Positions 27,322 through 36,203 of a stretch of DNA of 64,000 nucleotides are shown piece after piece (within the stretch, counting starts at the first letter, position 1; each line of letters opens with the position of its first letter). The stretch lies in assembly GCF_030413175.1 (NCBI RefSeq), contig NZ_CP129212.1, forward strand, positions 6,905,001 through 6,969,000, written 5' to 3'. The position numbers and the translations under genes are program-made. Origin of the DNA: Bradyrhizobium roseum (GTDB taxonomy: Bacteria; Pseudomonadota; Alphaproteobacteria; Rhizobiales; Xanthobacteraceae). Under the pieces are notes generated by a model. The model ran no database searches. It saw only the letters and a program-made list of their open reading frames with translations, and was not told the DNA's origin.

Positions 27322-27888
27322 ATGTTGCGCCGCATCGTGGCTGTTGCCGCCATTATTATCCCTGTGGCGCTGGCGCCGGAACTGAGCTCGGCCGAAAACC
27401 TGCTCGATTTCCTTTTCGGCGGCGGCCAAAAGCACCAGTCCCAGCCTTCACTGTTCGGCAAAATTTTCAACAATGACCCGCAACCCGGGCCGCCGGGGCA
27501 GGTCGCCGCTAGCTCCGGGCCGGCCTTCTGCGTGCGCAGTTGCGACGGCAAATATTTTCCGCTGATGCGCGGCGCGGCCTCGCCGACGCAAATGTGCCAG
27601 GCGTTCTGTCCGGCCAGCCCAACCAGAATTTTCTTCGGCGCCAACATCGACAACGCCTATGCCTCAACCGGCGAACGCTACACCGACAGCGCGAACGCCT
27701 TTGCCTATCGCAAGGCGCTGCGCGCCGATTGCACCTGCAACGGCCGCAGCCCGGTCGGCCTGGCGCCCGTCGATCTCGCGATGGACGGATCGTTGCGCTC
27801 CGGCGACGTGATCGCCACCGGTGACAGGCCCGTCGTCCAGTCCAGTCTGCCAGCCCGCAACGAGCAGAACCGGATTTCACGCCGGTAG
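27322..27888 (+). CDS. DUF2865 exported protein
   Basis: 188 residues. A signal peptide (MLRRIVAVAAIIIPVALAPELSSAE) precedes a cysteine-bearing domain with FCVRSCDGKYFPL and MCQAFCPASPTRIFFG, the DUF2865 pattern found in Rhizobiales. The cysteines probably form disulfides in the periplasm. Start uncertain: ATG 27322 has no clear ribosome site, and in-frame GTG/TTG codons from 27259 lie near a GGGAGG. Function unknown; a TsdA-like cytochrome gene follows on the same strand after 123 bases. Confidence 0.72.
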   Translation: MLRRIVAVAAIIIPVALAPELSSAENLLDFLFGGGQKHQSQPSLFGKIFNNDPQPGPPGQVAASSGPAFCVRSCDGKYFPLMRGAASPTQMCQAFCPASPTRIFFGANIDNAYASTGERYTDSANAFAYRKALRADCTCNGRSPVGLAPVDLAMDGSLRSGDVIATGDRPVVQSSLPARNEQNRISRR

Positions 27889-28011
27889 CGTCTCTCTCGG
27901 CCGCCACGCCGGAGGTGCCCGGTACGCTGAACTCGACATTAACCTCAGTCGGCCGAGAATGGTCTTGATCTGGCATATGTCCAGAATCCACCTGTGGTGT
28001 CGAGAGAACCG

Positions 28012-29004
28012 ATGGTTCCAAAACTCCTCTGCTTCTGGATGGTGCGCGTGGTCACAGCCGTTGCCGTCGGGATGGCCGCGACGGATGCGGGGCGGACGCA
28101 GGCGGTCGCCCCGCCCGTATGGACGGTGCCGGAAGTCGGCGCCCTGCCCGATGACAATCACGGCCGGCTGGTACGGCGCGGGCGCGACCTGATCACCGCG
28201 ACCTACGCCCATATCGGGCCTGAGGTACCGGATTCATCAAAACGTTTTGCCGGCAACAATCTCGCCTGCAGCAACTGTCATCTCGAAGCCGGCACGAAGA
28301 AGTTCGGCCTGCCGCTGTTCGGGCTGGTCGAGCTGTTTCCGCAATACAGCGCCCGGCTCGGCGCCGAAATCACGATCGAAGACCGCGTGAACTCGTGCAT
28401 GTCGCGCAGCATGAACGGCCGCATGCTGCCGCTCGACAGTCCGGAAATGCAGGCCATGGTGGCTTACATCCGGTTTCTGTCCTCGGGGGTCCCTGCCGGC
28501 AAAGTGCTGTCGGGCCTGGGCACCGGGGCGATGCCTGAACTTAATCGGGCCGCCGATCCGGTTCGCGGCAAGACGATCTACGCGAAGGCCTGTCTCGCCT
28601 GCCACAACACCGACGGCTCCGGAATCCGCCGCAGCCTGCCGACCAGCGATCTCGGCTACATGGTGCCGCCGCTATGGGGCCCGGACAGTTTCAACAACGG
28701 CGCCGGCATGGCCCGGCTGATTACCGCGGCGAACTTCGTGCACTTCAATATGCCGCACGGGACCGACTACCTGAATCCGCAGCTCACCGTCGAGCAGGCC
28801 TGGGACGTCGCGGCCTACATGATCTCTCAACCGCGTCCGACGAAAGCGGGCCTCGACAAGGATTTTCCCGACCTTCTCACCAAGCCCGTCGATGCGCCCT
28901 ACGGCCCGTACGCCGACGGGTTCGATCAGAAGCAACACATGTACGGACCATTCGGCCCGATCCGAGCGGCGCACGAAAAGCAGCGAAGCAATGTGCCCAG
29001 GTAA
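28012..29004 (+). CDS. Dihaem cytochrome c of the TsdA (thiosulfate dehydrogenase) type
   Basis: 330 residues with a hydrophobic export signal. Two haem-c sites: CSNCH (C86-H90) and CLACH (C194-H198). Between them, DRVNSCMSRSMNG holds the cysteine (C129) that in TsdA enzymes is the unusual distal ligand of haem 1. The C-terminal HFNMPHG supplies a candidate methionine for haem 2. TsdA oxidises two thiosulfates to tetrathionate, or runs in reverse. The gene stands apart from other sulfur genes; the flavoprotein/thioredoxin pair at the left end is 27 kb away. ATG 28012 was chosen over GTG 27994. Confidence 0.78.
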   Translation: MVPKLLCFWMVRVVTAVAVGMAATDAGRTQAVAPPVWTVPEVGALPDDNHGRLVRRGRDLITATYAHIGPEVPDSSKRFAGNNLACSNCHLEAGTKKFGLPLFGLVELFPQYSARLGAEITIEDRVNSCMSRSMNGRMLPLDSPEMQAMVAYIRFLSSGVPAGKVLSGLGTGAMPELNRAADPVRGKTIYAKACLACHNTDGSGIRRSLPTSDLGYMVPPLWGPDSFNNGAGMARLITAANFVHFNMPHGTDYLNPQLTVEQAWDVAAYMISQPRPTKAGLDKDFPDLLTKPVDAPYGPYADGFDQKQHMYGPFGPIRAAHEKQRSNVPR

Positions 29005-29009
29005 AGCGC

Positions 29010-30854
29010 CTACTCCGGAACGACGCGCACCGCGCCGCGGGCGGCGCTCGTCGTGAGCGCGGCATAAGCTTTCAGCGCCATCGTCACCTTGCGGGCGCGC
29101 TTCTTGGCCGGCTTCCAGGCCTCCGCGCCGCGGGCCAGCATGGCTTCGCGGCGTCTGGCCAACGTGGCGTCATCAACCGCGAGGCTGATCGAGCGCGCGG
29201 GGATGTCGATCTTGATGAGGTCGCCCTCTTCCACCAGGCCGATTAGTCCGCCCTCAGCGGCTTCCGGCGACAGATGTCCGATCGACAGGCCGGACGAACC
29301 ACCGGAGAAGCGGCCATCGGTGACCAGCGCACAGACTTTGCCGAGGCCCTTTGATTTGAGGTAGCTGGTCGGATACAGCATCTCCTGCATGCCAGGACCG
29401 CCGCGCGGGCCTTCATAGCGGACCACGACGACATCGCCGGCCTTGATCTTGTTGCCCAGAATGCCTTCGACAGCGGCGTCCTGGCTTTCGAACACCCGTG
29501 CCGGTCCCTCGAACTTGAGGATGCTTTCATCGACGCCGGCGGTCTTCACGATGCAGCCCTCGAGCGCGATGTTGCCCGACAGCACGGCAAGTCCGCCGTC
29601 CTTCGAATAGGCATGCTCGGCGTCGCGAATGCAGCCGGCGGAACGGTCGGTATCGAGTTCCTCGAACCGCTTCTCCTGGCTGAAGGCAACCTGGGTCGGC
29701 ACGTTGCCCGGCGCGGCCATGTAGAACTTGCGGACGCTCTCACTTTTGCTCTGCATGATATCCCAGCGACCGAGCGCGTCCTCCAGCGTCTTGCTGTGAA
29801 CCATCGGCAGGCCGCGATTGAGCAATCCGGCCCGGTTGAGTTCTCCGAGGATGGCCATGATGCCGCCGGCGCGATGCACGTCTTCCATGTGCACGTCGGC
29901 GACCGACGGCGCGACCTTGCACAGCACGGGCACCCGGCGCGACAGGCGGTCGATGTCCTGCATGGTGAACGGCACCTGCCCTTCATAGGCGGCGGCCAGG
30001 AGATGCAGCACGGTGTTGGTCGATCCGCCCATCGCGATATCGAGCGTCATCGCATTCTCGAACGCCTTGAAGCTGGCGATCGATCGCGGCAACGCGGTTT
30101 CGTCGTCCTGCTCGTAATAGCGACGCGCGAGATCGACGATCAGGTGGCCGGCTTCGACGAACAGGCCCTTGCGGTCGGCGTGCGTCGCCAGCACCGAGCC
30201 GTTACCCGGCAGCGCCAGCCCCAGTGCCTCGGTGAGGCAATTCATCGAATTGGCCGTGAACATGCCCGAGCACGAGCCGCAGGTCGGGCACGCCGAGCGC
30301 TCGATCACTTCGACTTCTTCATCGCTGACATTGCTGTCGGCGGCGGCGACCATGGCGTCGATCAGGTCGACCGCGCGCTTCTTGCCCTTGAGATTGATCT
30401 TGCCGGATTCCATCGGTCCGCCGGAGACGAACACGGTCGGGATGTTGAGCCGCAGCGTCGCCATCAGCATGCCGGGCGTGATCTTGTCGCAGTTGGAGAT
30501 GCAGACCATGGCGTCGGCGCAATGCGCGTTGACCATGTACTCGACGCTGTCGGCGATGATTTCGCGCGACGGCAGGCTGTACAACATGCCGTCATGGCCC
30601 ATCGCAATGCCGTCATCGACCGCGATGGTATTGAACTCCTTGGCGACGCCGCCGGCCTTCTCGATTTCGCGCGCGACGAGCTGGCCGAGATCCTTCAGGT
30701 GGACGTGGCCCGGCACGAATTGGGTGAAGGAATTGACCACGGCAATGATCGGCTTGCCAAAGTCCTCGTTCTTCATGCCGGTGGCGCGCCAGAGGCCGCG
30801 GGCGCCCGCCATGTTGCGGCCGTGGGTCGTGGTTCGGGAGCGGTAGGCGGGCAT
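29010..30854 (-). CDS. ilvD: Dihydroxy-acid dehydratase
   Basis: 614 residues, the normal IlvD length. It dehydrates 2,3-dihydroxy-isovalerate and -methylvalerate in branched-chain amino acid synthesis. The Fe-S cysteines are in CISNCDK and in [19 protein letters not shown]; the C-terminal [24 protein letters not shown] is also typical. ATG 30854 with GAAGGA upstream is the real start; the longer open frame to 30968 is unlike IlvD. It is convergent with the cytochrome gene, five bases apart. Confidence 0.97.
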   Translation of the reverse strand: MPAYRSRTTTHGRNMAGARGLWRATGMKNEDFGKPIIAVVNSFTQFVPGHVHLKDLGQLVAREIEKAGGVAKEFNTIAVDDGIAMGHDGMLYSLPSREIIADSVEYMVNAHCADAMVCISNCDKITPGMLMATLRLNIPTVFVSGGPMESGKINLKGKKRAVDLIDAMVAAADSNVSDEEVEVIERSACPTCGSCSGMFTANSMNCLTEALGLALPGNGSVLATHADRKGLFVEAGHLIVDLARRYYEQDDETALPRSIASFKAFENAMTLDIAMGGSTNTVLHLLAAAYEGQVPFTMQDIDRLSRRVPVLCKVAPSVADVHMEDVHRAGGIMAILGELNRAGLLNRGLPMVHSKTLEDALGRWDIMQSKSESVRKFYMAAPGNVPTQVAFSQEKRFEELDTDRSAGCIRDAEHAYSKDGGLAVLSGNIALEGCIVKTAGVDESILKFEGPARVFESQDAAVEGILGNKIKAGDVVVVRYEGPRGGPGMQEMLYPTSYLKSKGLGKVCALVTDGRFSGGSSGLSIGHLSPEAAEGGLIGLVEEGDLIKIDIPARSISLAVDDATLARRREAMLARGAEAWKPAKKRARKVTMALKAYAALTTSAARGAVRVVPE

Positions 30855-30989
30855 GATCTGTCCTTCTCGGGTCGGGAAAGGTGGTCTTTTAGACGGTGCG
30901 CCGGATCGATAAAAGCAACTTGATGAGGGGGGCGCCATGCGCGAGCCGCCCAAAACGGGACAGGGCAAGGATCCCCGCCCTGGCTACCG

Positions 30990-32183
30990 CTACACGACCT
31001 CGCGCGTCCGCAGTTCCGCGATCGCCTTTGCATCATAGCCGAGCGAGACCAGCACCTCCTCGGTGTGGGCGCTGAGCGCGGGCGCCATGCGATCGAGCCG
31101 GCCGCCGCCATGGGAGAGCTGGAACCCGCTGCCGGCAAAGCGCAGGCGTCCATAGGGCGTATCGAGCTCCTGAATGGCACCGCGCGCCGCGATCTGCGGG
31201 TGGTCGATCACCTCCTCGACCTTCCAGATGCTGGCGCAGGGGGCGCCCGCGGCCTCCAAGACCTTTTCCCACTCGCGGGGCTCTTTCTTCGCCAGCGCCT
31301 CCTCGATGATGGCGCGCAGGGCCGGTTCGTTCTCCTGGCGGGCGAACCAGTCGGCGAAGCGCGGGTCACCCAGCGCATCGGCGCGGCCGAGCGCGGTCAT
31401 CAGCGCGATGTATTGCTTCTCGCTGTTGACGGCGAGCAGCAGATAGCCGTCGCCGGCCTTGAACAGGTTTGCGGTCGGCCGGCGGCTCACCGCCTGATTG
31501 CCGGAAAGCTGCTGGCGGTGGCCGGCGACCGAATAATCCGCCACCTGCCCGGACAGGAACGCCAGCGTCGCCTCCAGCATTGAGACGTCGACCAGTTGGC
31601 CCTTGCCGGTATGGGTGCGCTGGAACAATGCGCTCGACACACCGAAAGCCGCCGTGGCGCCGGACAGCACGTCGCAGACCGCAAAGCCGGCGCGGGTGGG
31701 CCCGGTCTCGGGATGGCCGGTGATCGACATGATCCCCGACAGTGCCTGTATCTTGCCGTCATAGCCGGCGCCCAGGCGTTCCGGCCCGGTCTGGCCGAAG
31801 CCTGAAATGGCGCAATAGATCAGCCGGGGATTGATCGCCGACAGGGCCGCATAGCCGATGCCGAGCTTGTCCATCACCCCGGGGCGAAAGTTCTCCATCA
31901 CCACGTCGGCCTGCGCGGCGAGCTGCCTGACGATGGTGATCGCCTCCGGCTTGGAGAGATCGAGCGTGAGGCTGCGCTTGTTGCCGTTGATGGCCTGCCA
32001 GCCCGGGGCGAGCCCGCGCTCGGCCCATTCGCGGCTCAGCGGCGTGCGCCGCATGTCCTCGCCCTCGCGGCGCTCCACCTTAATGACGTCGGCGCCGAGC
32101 AGCGCGAGCTGATAGCTGGCATAGGGGCCGGCCAGCACCTGCGTGAAGTCGAGAACCTTCACGCCTTCGAACGGTCGGGTCAA
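30990..32183 (-). CDS. Class III CoA-transferase (CaiB/BaiF family)
   Basis: 397 residues. The family opening is LTRPFEGVKVLDFTQVLAGPYASYQLALLGADVIKVER, and the catalytic Asp is in AGYDGKIQALSGIM. Moves CoA between carboxylates; acceptor unknown. Translation very probably begins at TTG 32183: an AGGAGG sits eight bases upstream and all sequence further upstream in frame belongs to an intergenic repeat. The gene follows a GrdB-like gene on the same strand but is separated from it by that repeat. Confidence 0.9.
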   Translation of the reverse strand: MTRPFEGVKVLDFTQVLAGPYASYQLALLGADVIKVERREGEDMRRTPLSREWAERGLAPGWQAINGNKRSLTLDLSKPEAITIVRQLAAQADVVMENFRPGVMDKLGIGYAALSAINPRLIYCAISGFGQTGPERLGAGYDGKIQALSGIMSITGHPETGPTRAGFAVCDVLSGATAAFGVSSALFQRTHTGKGQLVDVSMLEATLAFLSGQVADYSVAGHRQQLSGNQAVSRRPTANLFKAGDGYLLLAVNSEKQYIALMTALGRADALGDPRFADWFARQENEPALRAIIEEALAKKEPREWEKVLEAAGAPCASIWKVEEVIDHPQIAARGAIQELDTPYGRLRFAGSGFQLSHGGGRLDRMAPALSAHTEEVLVSLGYDAKAIAELRTREVV

Positions 32184-32204
32184 ATGGGGTTCCTCCTGCT
32201 TTTT

Positions 32205-32356
32205 TTCTTCCCTCTCCCCTTGTGGGAGAGGGTGGACGCGATGCAAAGCATCGCGGACGGGTGAGGGGTTTGTCTCCGCAAACGCCGAGTTCGCGGAGAG
32301 ATACCCCTCATCCGGCAGCCTTCGGCTGCCACCTGCTCCCACAAGGGGAGAAGGAA
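32205..32356. repeat. Hairpin-rich intergenic repeat, copy B
   Basis: The element is bounded by CTCCCCTTGTGGGAG (32214-32228) and its exact reverse complement (32336-32350). Inside are GCGATGCAAAGCATCGC, GGGTGAGGGG, GAGTTCGCGG and ACCCCTCA, in the same order as the repeat at 8084-8245. It lies between the GrdB-like and CoA-transferase genes. Confidence 0.75.
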
Positions 32357-32364
32357 GTAACCCG

Positions 32365-33294
32365 TCACGCCGCGCGGTTGCCGCGCGCGATTTCTTTCTG
32401 CTTGTCAAACTCGGCGCGGCGTCGCGCCAGTTCTTCCGGGCTCATCTGCGCGACGTTGTTGTAGTCGAGCTTCCAGGAAGCATCCTCGCTCCAGCGCAGC
32501 GGCGACTGCATCGTGGTGCGCGCGCCTGCCGCGGACTCCAACAGTCGCAGCGCCAGTTCGAGCGTCTGCGCCTGGGACGCCACATCCTGCGGTTTGCCGG
32601 CGGAATTGCCGAGCGGGAAATCCGAGAACAAAAAGCGCGGCGCGGCGGCGTGTTCGACGATGTCCTTGGCGCAGCCCATTACGACGGTGGGAATCCCATT
32701 GGCTTCGAGATGGCGCGCCACCAGCGCCGAAGTCTGGTGACAGACCGGGCAGTTCGGGACGATCACGGCGACGTCGACCTTGTCAGCCTGGCAGCGCGCG
32801 AGAATCTCGGGCGCATCGACATCGATGGTGACGCGATGGCTGCGGTTGGTCGGCGCGCCGAAGAAGCGCGGCGCGACCTCGCCGATCCGCCCCGCGGCCG
32901 CCGCCTTCAGCAGCTGCGGCAGCGGAAACCAGGTGCCGCTGTCGGTCGCCGTGGTGTGCTTGCGGTCGTAGCCGATATGCGAGATGCGCAGGTCGTGCGG
33001 CTTCGACGTGTCGCCGTCATAGACCTGGTAGAACTTGGCGCCGCCGTTATAGGCCGCGCCGGGACCCTGATCGCCTTTGGTGGGATCATATTGCGCGGCT
33101 GTGGTGACGATGGTGACGCGCGATTGCGCCAGCGGCTTGTTCAGGGGCTGAAACGGTGCGTCGACATAGTGCGCCCAGCGGTAAGGCGTCGTGTAGCCGA
33201 TCGCGGCGTAATAATCGCGGGTCCGCTGCATGTAAGGGACCGGGGAATCGTAGTCCGGCGCGAAGCCGAGCTGATCGTCAGAGGGGGCGGACAT
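32365..33294 (-). CDS. Glycine/sarcosine/betaine reductase B-like protein (GrdB-like)
   Basis: 309 residues resembling the selenoprotein B/PrdB superfamily. The region VAVIVPNCPVCHQTSALVARHLEANGIPTVVMG corresponds to the redox site of those reductases, with a Cys-x-x-Cys (CPVC) where the anaerobic enzymes carry selenocysteine. No selenocysteine codon is involved. Partners such as GrdA, GrdC/D or GrdE are absent here, so a true amino-acid reductase complex is unlikely and the role is unknown. ATG 33294 has an AGGAGA site. Confidence 0.6.
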   Translation of the reverse strand: MSAPSDDQLGFAPDYDSPVPYMQRTRDYYAAIGYTTPYRWAHYVDAPFQPLNKPLAQSRVTIVTTAAQYDPTKGDQGPGAAYNGGAKFYQVYDGDTSKPHDLRISHIGYDRKHTTATDSGTWFPLPQLLKAAAAGRIGEVAPRFFGAPTNRSHRVTIDVDAPEILARCQADKVDVAVIVPNCPVCHQTSALVARHLEANGIPTVVMGCAKDIVEHAAAPRFLFSDFPLGNSAGKPQDVASQAQTLELALRLLESAAGARTTMQSPLRWSEDASWKLDYNNVAQMSPEELARRRAEFDKQKEIARGNRAA

Positions 33295-33617
33295 TATTGT
33301 GTCTCCTGCGTTTCCACCGCGAGCGTAAGGTCGATTTTCAGTCAGACTAGAGATAGTCGGCCACTTCCTCAACCGTCGAAAGTGCAACTCAACCCCGCTT
33401 GGCCGGAGACCGGTGCGGCCGCCGCCCTGCAATGCCTCGCGCGCGGCCGCCTCGCGTCCACCGCTCCCCGCGTATCGTGACGACGCGTGCGCCCCTCTTC
33501 AATGAGGCGGTATGCGCGTAAATGGAGCTGATTTGCGGGCCCGCGCGCATGTCGACATTTGCGATTACGGTTGGAGCGGCTGTCACGATCGTTGCGGCCG
33601 GTCATGTTTGACGACAT
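33295..33617. other. 323-bp intergenic region without a recognised gene
   Basis: Lies upstream of the GrdB-like gene. It must hold that gene's promoter, but I see no operator, RNA or supported open frame. Confidence 0.5.
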
Positions 33618-34082
33618 TCAGACCGGCTTAAAGACCATCAAATAGAAGATTCCAATCATGGCTGCCGTCGAAGGCAGGCCGAGCAACGTCCAGTTTCTAA
33701 ACAGCTGATGATATTCGGCGGGCAATTCCGAGTTTGTCTCCATCGCCTTCCTGGAAAGATCAATCATGCGATGCTGCAGCCAGACACCAAGTATCCAGCA
33801 AAGTCCGGCCACACAAAACAGCATCAAGGCCCACCCGAGCCATCCAGTCAGAGCCGGAAATCCCGCCAGCGACGCCATCCACCATCCCGTGATGATCTGT
33901 ACGAGCGCGGACAATATGGTCAGGTACAACTCGACCTTGACAATCTGAGACCCGACCTCCGCAATGTCCTTCAATTTTCGAGAGCCAAATACGATTGTGC
34001 CCAGCAAGGCAGCAAACATGCCCCCGCCGAATAGAATTGTAGAGCTGATGATATGGAGCAATTTCAGGGTCGGGTAAATCAC
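33618..34082 (-). CDS. DUF2269-like integral membrane protein
   Basis: About 154 residues with four hydrophobic segments (LLHIISSTILFGGGMFAALLGTIVFG; LYLTILSALVQIITGWWMA; WLGWALMLFCVAGLCWILGVWL; LGLPSTAAMIGIFYLMVF). This pattern matches DUF2269 membrane proteins of unknown function. I propose the GTG at 34082 (VIYPTLKLLH) as start; the frame is open further upstream, but that part is Arg-rich and overlaps the antiporter gene's end. Confidence 0.6.
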   Translation of the reverse strand: MIYPTLKLLHIISSTILFGGGMFAALLGTIVFGSRKLKDIAEVGSQIVKVELYLTILSALVQIITGWWMASLAGFPALTGWLGWALMLFCVAGLCWILGVWLQHRMIDLSRKAMETNSELPAEYHQLFRNWTLLGLPSTAAMIGIFYLMVFKPV

Positions 34083-34191
34083 TGCAAGGTTCTCAAGAAA
34101 GTCTGGCGGTTGCAGGATAGCACAGGAGACACGGGACTGGGCCGGACGACGGCGGATTACGCCTTCGGCTCCAATCCGCCCTGCATGGCCT

Positions 34192-35985
34192 CTAAACCCC
34201 CGCCACCTGCGACCAGACATCCGCCAGCTTGCGCCTGGCCTTCTGCCCACGGGTCAGCGGCACCGCCTCTTCCTCGTCCTCCGGCAGCCGCAGGCCGACC
34301 ACGCTGACGCGGCCGCCGCTGATGCTGCGCGCGACGAGCACGATCGGATCCAGCACCAGTTCGGCGCCTTCCTTGGGCGCATGGTCGAGATGGATATCGA
34401 AATAATCCGCCAGCGTCAGTTTGGCCTGCTCCTCATCGGCCGATACGCCGTAGATCGCGGCGAGTTCGCCGAGGGTGTGTTCGCCCGACACCACGAAGTC
34501 ACCGAGCAGATGCGGATCGGGGGCCGAGCTCGGCGGCATGTCGACGAAGAAACGATCCAGCGCCTCGGCCTTTTCCGGCGGCGCCAGCAGATAGACGTAG
34601 TCGCCGGGTACGACGGGGTCAGCCTCGGCCGGTGACAGGATGCGTTGGTCGCGGATCACCAGCGTCGGCCTCGACCAGGAAGGCAGCAGGCCGCGCCGGA
34701 AATACAAGCTCTTCGAACGGACGGGATAACCGACCAGTTGCTGTTCGAGCTGGCCAGGCAGATCGAGCTCGACGCGCCGCGGGCCGCGGTCGGCGCGCGG
34801 CAGCGCGACGTGCAGCCAGCGCGCTGCCGGGCCCAGCGTCCAGCCCTGCAGCAGCAGCGAAATGACGACCACGACCAGGGCGACATCGAAATAGAGATAG
34901 GCCTTTGACAGCCCGACCAGCATCGGAATCGAGGCGAGGAAGATCGCAACCGCGCCGCGCAGGCCGGTCCAGGCGATGAAGATCTTTTCCCGCCAGTTGA
35001 AGCGGAACGGCGCCAGACACAGCAGCACCGCGAGCGGCCGCGCCACCAGCATCAGCACCAGCGCCACGATCACGGCGGGACCGATGCTGCTCAACAACCG
35101 CTGCGGCGACGCCAGCAGGCCAAGCAGGACGAACATCACGATCTGCGCCAGCCAGGTCGCGGCGTCGAGGAACGTCACCACCGAATTATGCGCGCGCGTC
35201 GGCCGGTTGCCGACGATGATGCCGGCGATATAGACCGCGAGGAACCCCGACGCGTGCGAGATCTGCGCGACGCCGAAGATCACCAGCGCCGCTGTCGTGA
35301 CAAACGGCGCGTGCAGCCCCTGCGGCAACGCCATGCGATTGAGCGCCACCACCACCAGACGGCCGCCGACCACGCCGACGATCGTGCCGAGCAGGCCTTC
35401 CTGCAAGAGCTCCCTCACGACATGCCCCGGCGAGCTTTCGCCTGATGAGATGAACTCGACCAGCATCAGGGTGAGAAAGATCGCGAACGGGTCGTTGGTG
35501 CCGGATTCGGCCTCCAGGGTGGCGCCGACGCGGGGACGCAGGCGCAGGCCCTGGGTGTGAACGAGCAGAAACACCGCCGCGGCATCGGTCGACGCCACCA
35601 CCGCGCCGACCAGCAGCGCCTCGGTCCAGTTCAGGTCGAGCGCATATTTGGCGGCGGGGGCAGCGACCAGCGCCGTGACCAGTACGCCAACGGTCGCCAG
35701 CACCATCGACGGCGCCAGTACGATGCGGATGCTCTGGAACTTGGTCCGCAGCCCGCCGTCGAACAGGATCAGCGCCAGCGCCACCGATCCCACCAGATAG
35801 GTGGTGCGGACGTCATTGAAGCTGAGCTGGCCCGGCCCGGCATCGCCCGCCAGCATGCCGATCAGGAGGAACACCAGCAGCAGCGGCGCCCCGAAGCGCA
35901 GCGCCAGCAGGCTCGACAGGATGCCCGCCATCACCAGGATGGCGCCGAGAAAGATGGCGATGCTGACCGAGTCGAGAGAAGCCAT
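34192..35985 (-). CDS. CPA-type K+/H+ antiporter (NhaP2/CvrA-like)
   Basis: 597 residues: about 12-13 membrane segments with the antiporter core (LLVGAVVASTDAAAVFLL; ESGTNDPFAIFLTLMLVE, containing the ND pair), then a cytoplasmic RCK_C-like domain (VVPGDYVYLLAPPEKAEALDRFF). It ends in a CorC/HlyC transporter-associated domain (GELAAIYGVSADEEQ ... SVVGLRLPED). It exchanges K+ or Na+ for protons and helps control cytoplasmic K+ and pH. ATG 35985 sits only three bases after GGAGG, so an upstream in-frame start near 36018 is possible. Confidence 0.9.
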   Translation of the reverse strand: MASLDSVSIAIFLGAILVMAGILSSLLALRFGAPLLLVFLLIGMLAGDAGPGQLSFNDVRTTYLVGSVALALILFDGGLRTKFQSIRIVLAPSMVLATVGVLVTALVAAPAAKYALDLNWTEALLVGAVVASTDAAAVFLLVHTQGLRLRPRVGATLEAESGTNDPFAIFLTLMLVEFISSGESSPGHVVRELLQEGLLGTIVGVVGGRLVVVALNRMALPQGLHAPFVTTAALVIFGVAQISHASGFLAVYIAGIIVGNRPTRAHNSVVTFLDAATWLAQIVMFVLLGLLASPQRLLSSIGPAVIVALVLMLVARPLAVLLCLAPFRFNWREKIFIAWTGLRGAVAIFLASIPMLVGLSKAYLYFDVALVVVVISLLLQGWTLGPAARWLHVALPRADRGPRRVELDLPGQLEQQLVGYPVRSKSLYFRRGLLPSWSRPTLVIRDQRILSPAEADPVVPGDYVYLLAPPEKAEALDRFFVDMPPSSAPDPHLLGDFVVSGEHTLGELAAIYGVSADEEQAKLTLADYFDIHLDHAPKEGAELVLDPIVLVARSISGGRVSVVGLRLPEDEEEAVPLTRGQKARRKLADVWSQVAGV

Positions 35986-36203
35986 GAACCTCCGCGATAA
36001 CCGCAACAATCCCGGCAAATACCTGCAATTGCATCCTTATCGTCGCCACAGTTGAACGCCAACCCCTTCAGCTCCGATATGCCGGGTTTTTAGGGGCTTA
36101 TTCGACTTCACTGGCCCGTGTATCGATGGCCCGCCCGTTTTGTTTGTGGAAATCTGCCCAGCGCTCGAATCATTGCCTGCGCTGCACCCGACGAGAATTG
36201 CCG

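Noticed and set aside
27070..27435. 121-codon minus-strand open frame overlapping the DUF2865 gene start
   Set aside because: Arg/Gln/His-rich shadow with no recognisable motif.
32184..32408. N-terminal extension of the CoA-transferase
   Set aside because: It translates an intergenic palindromic repeat; a TTG with a perfect ribosome site at 32183 fits the family start.
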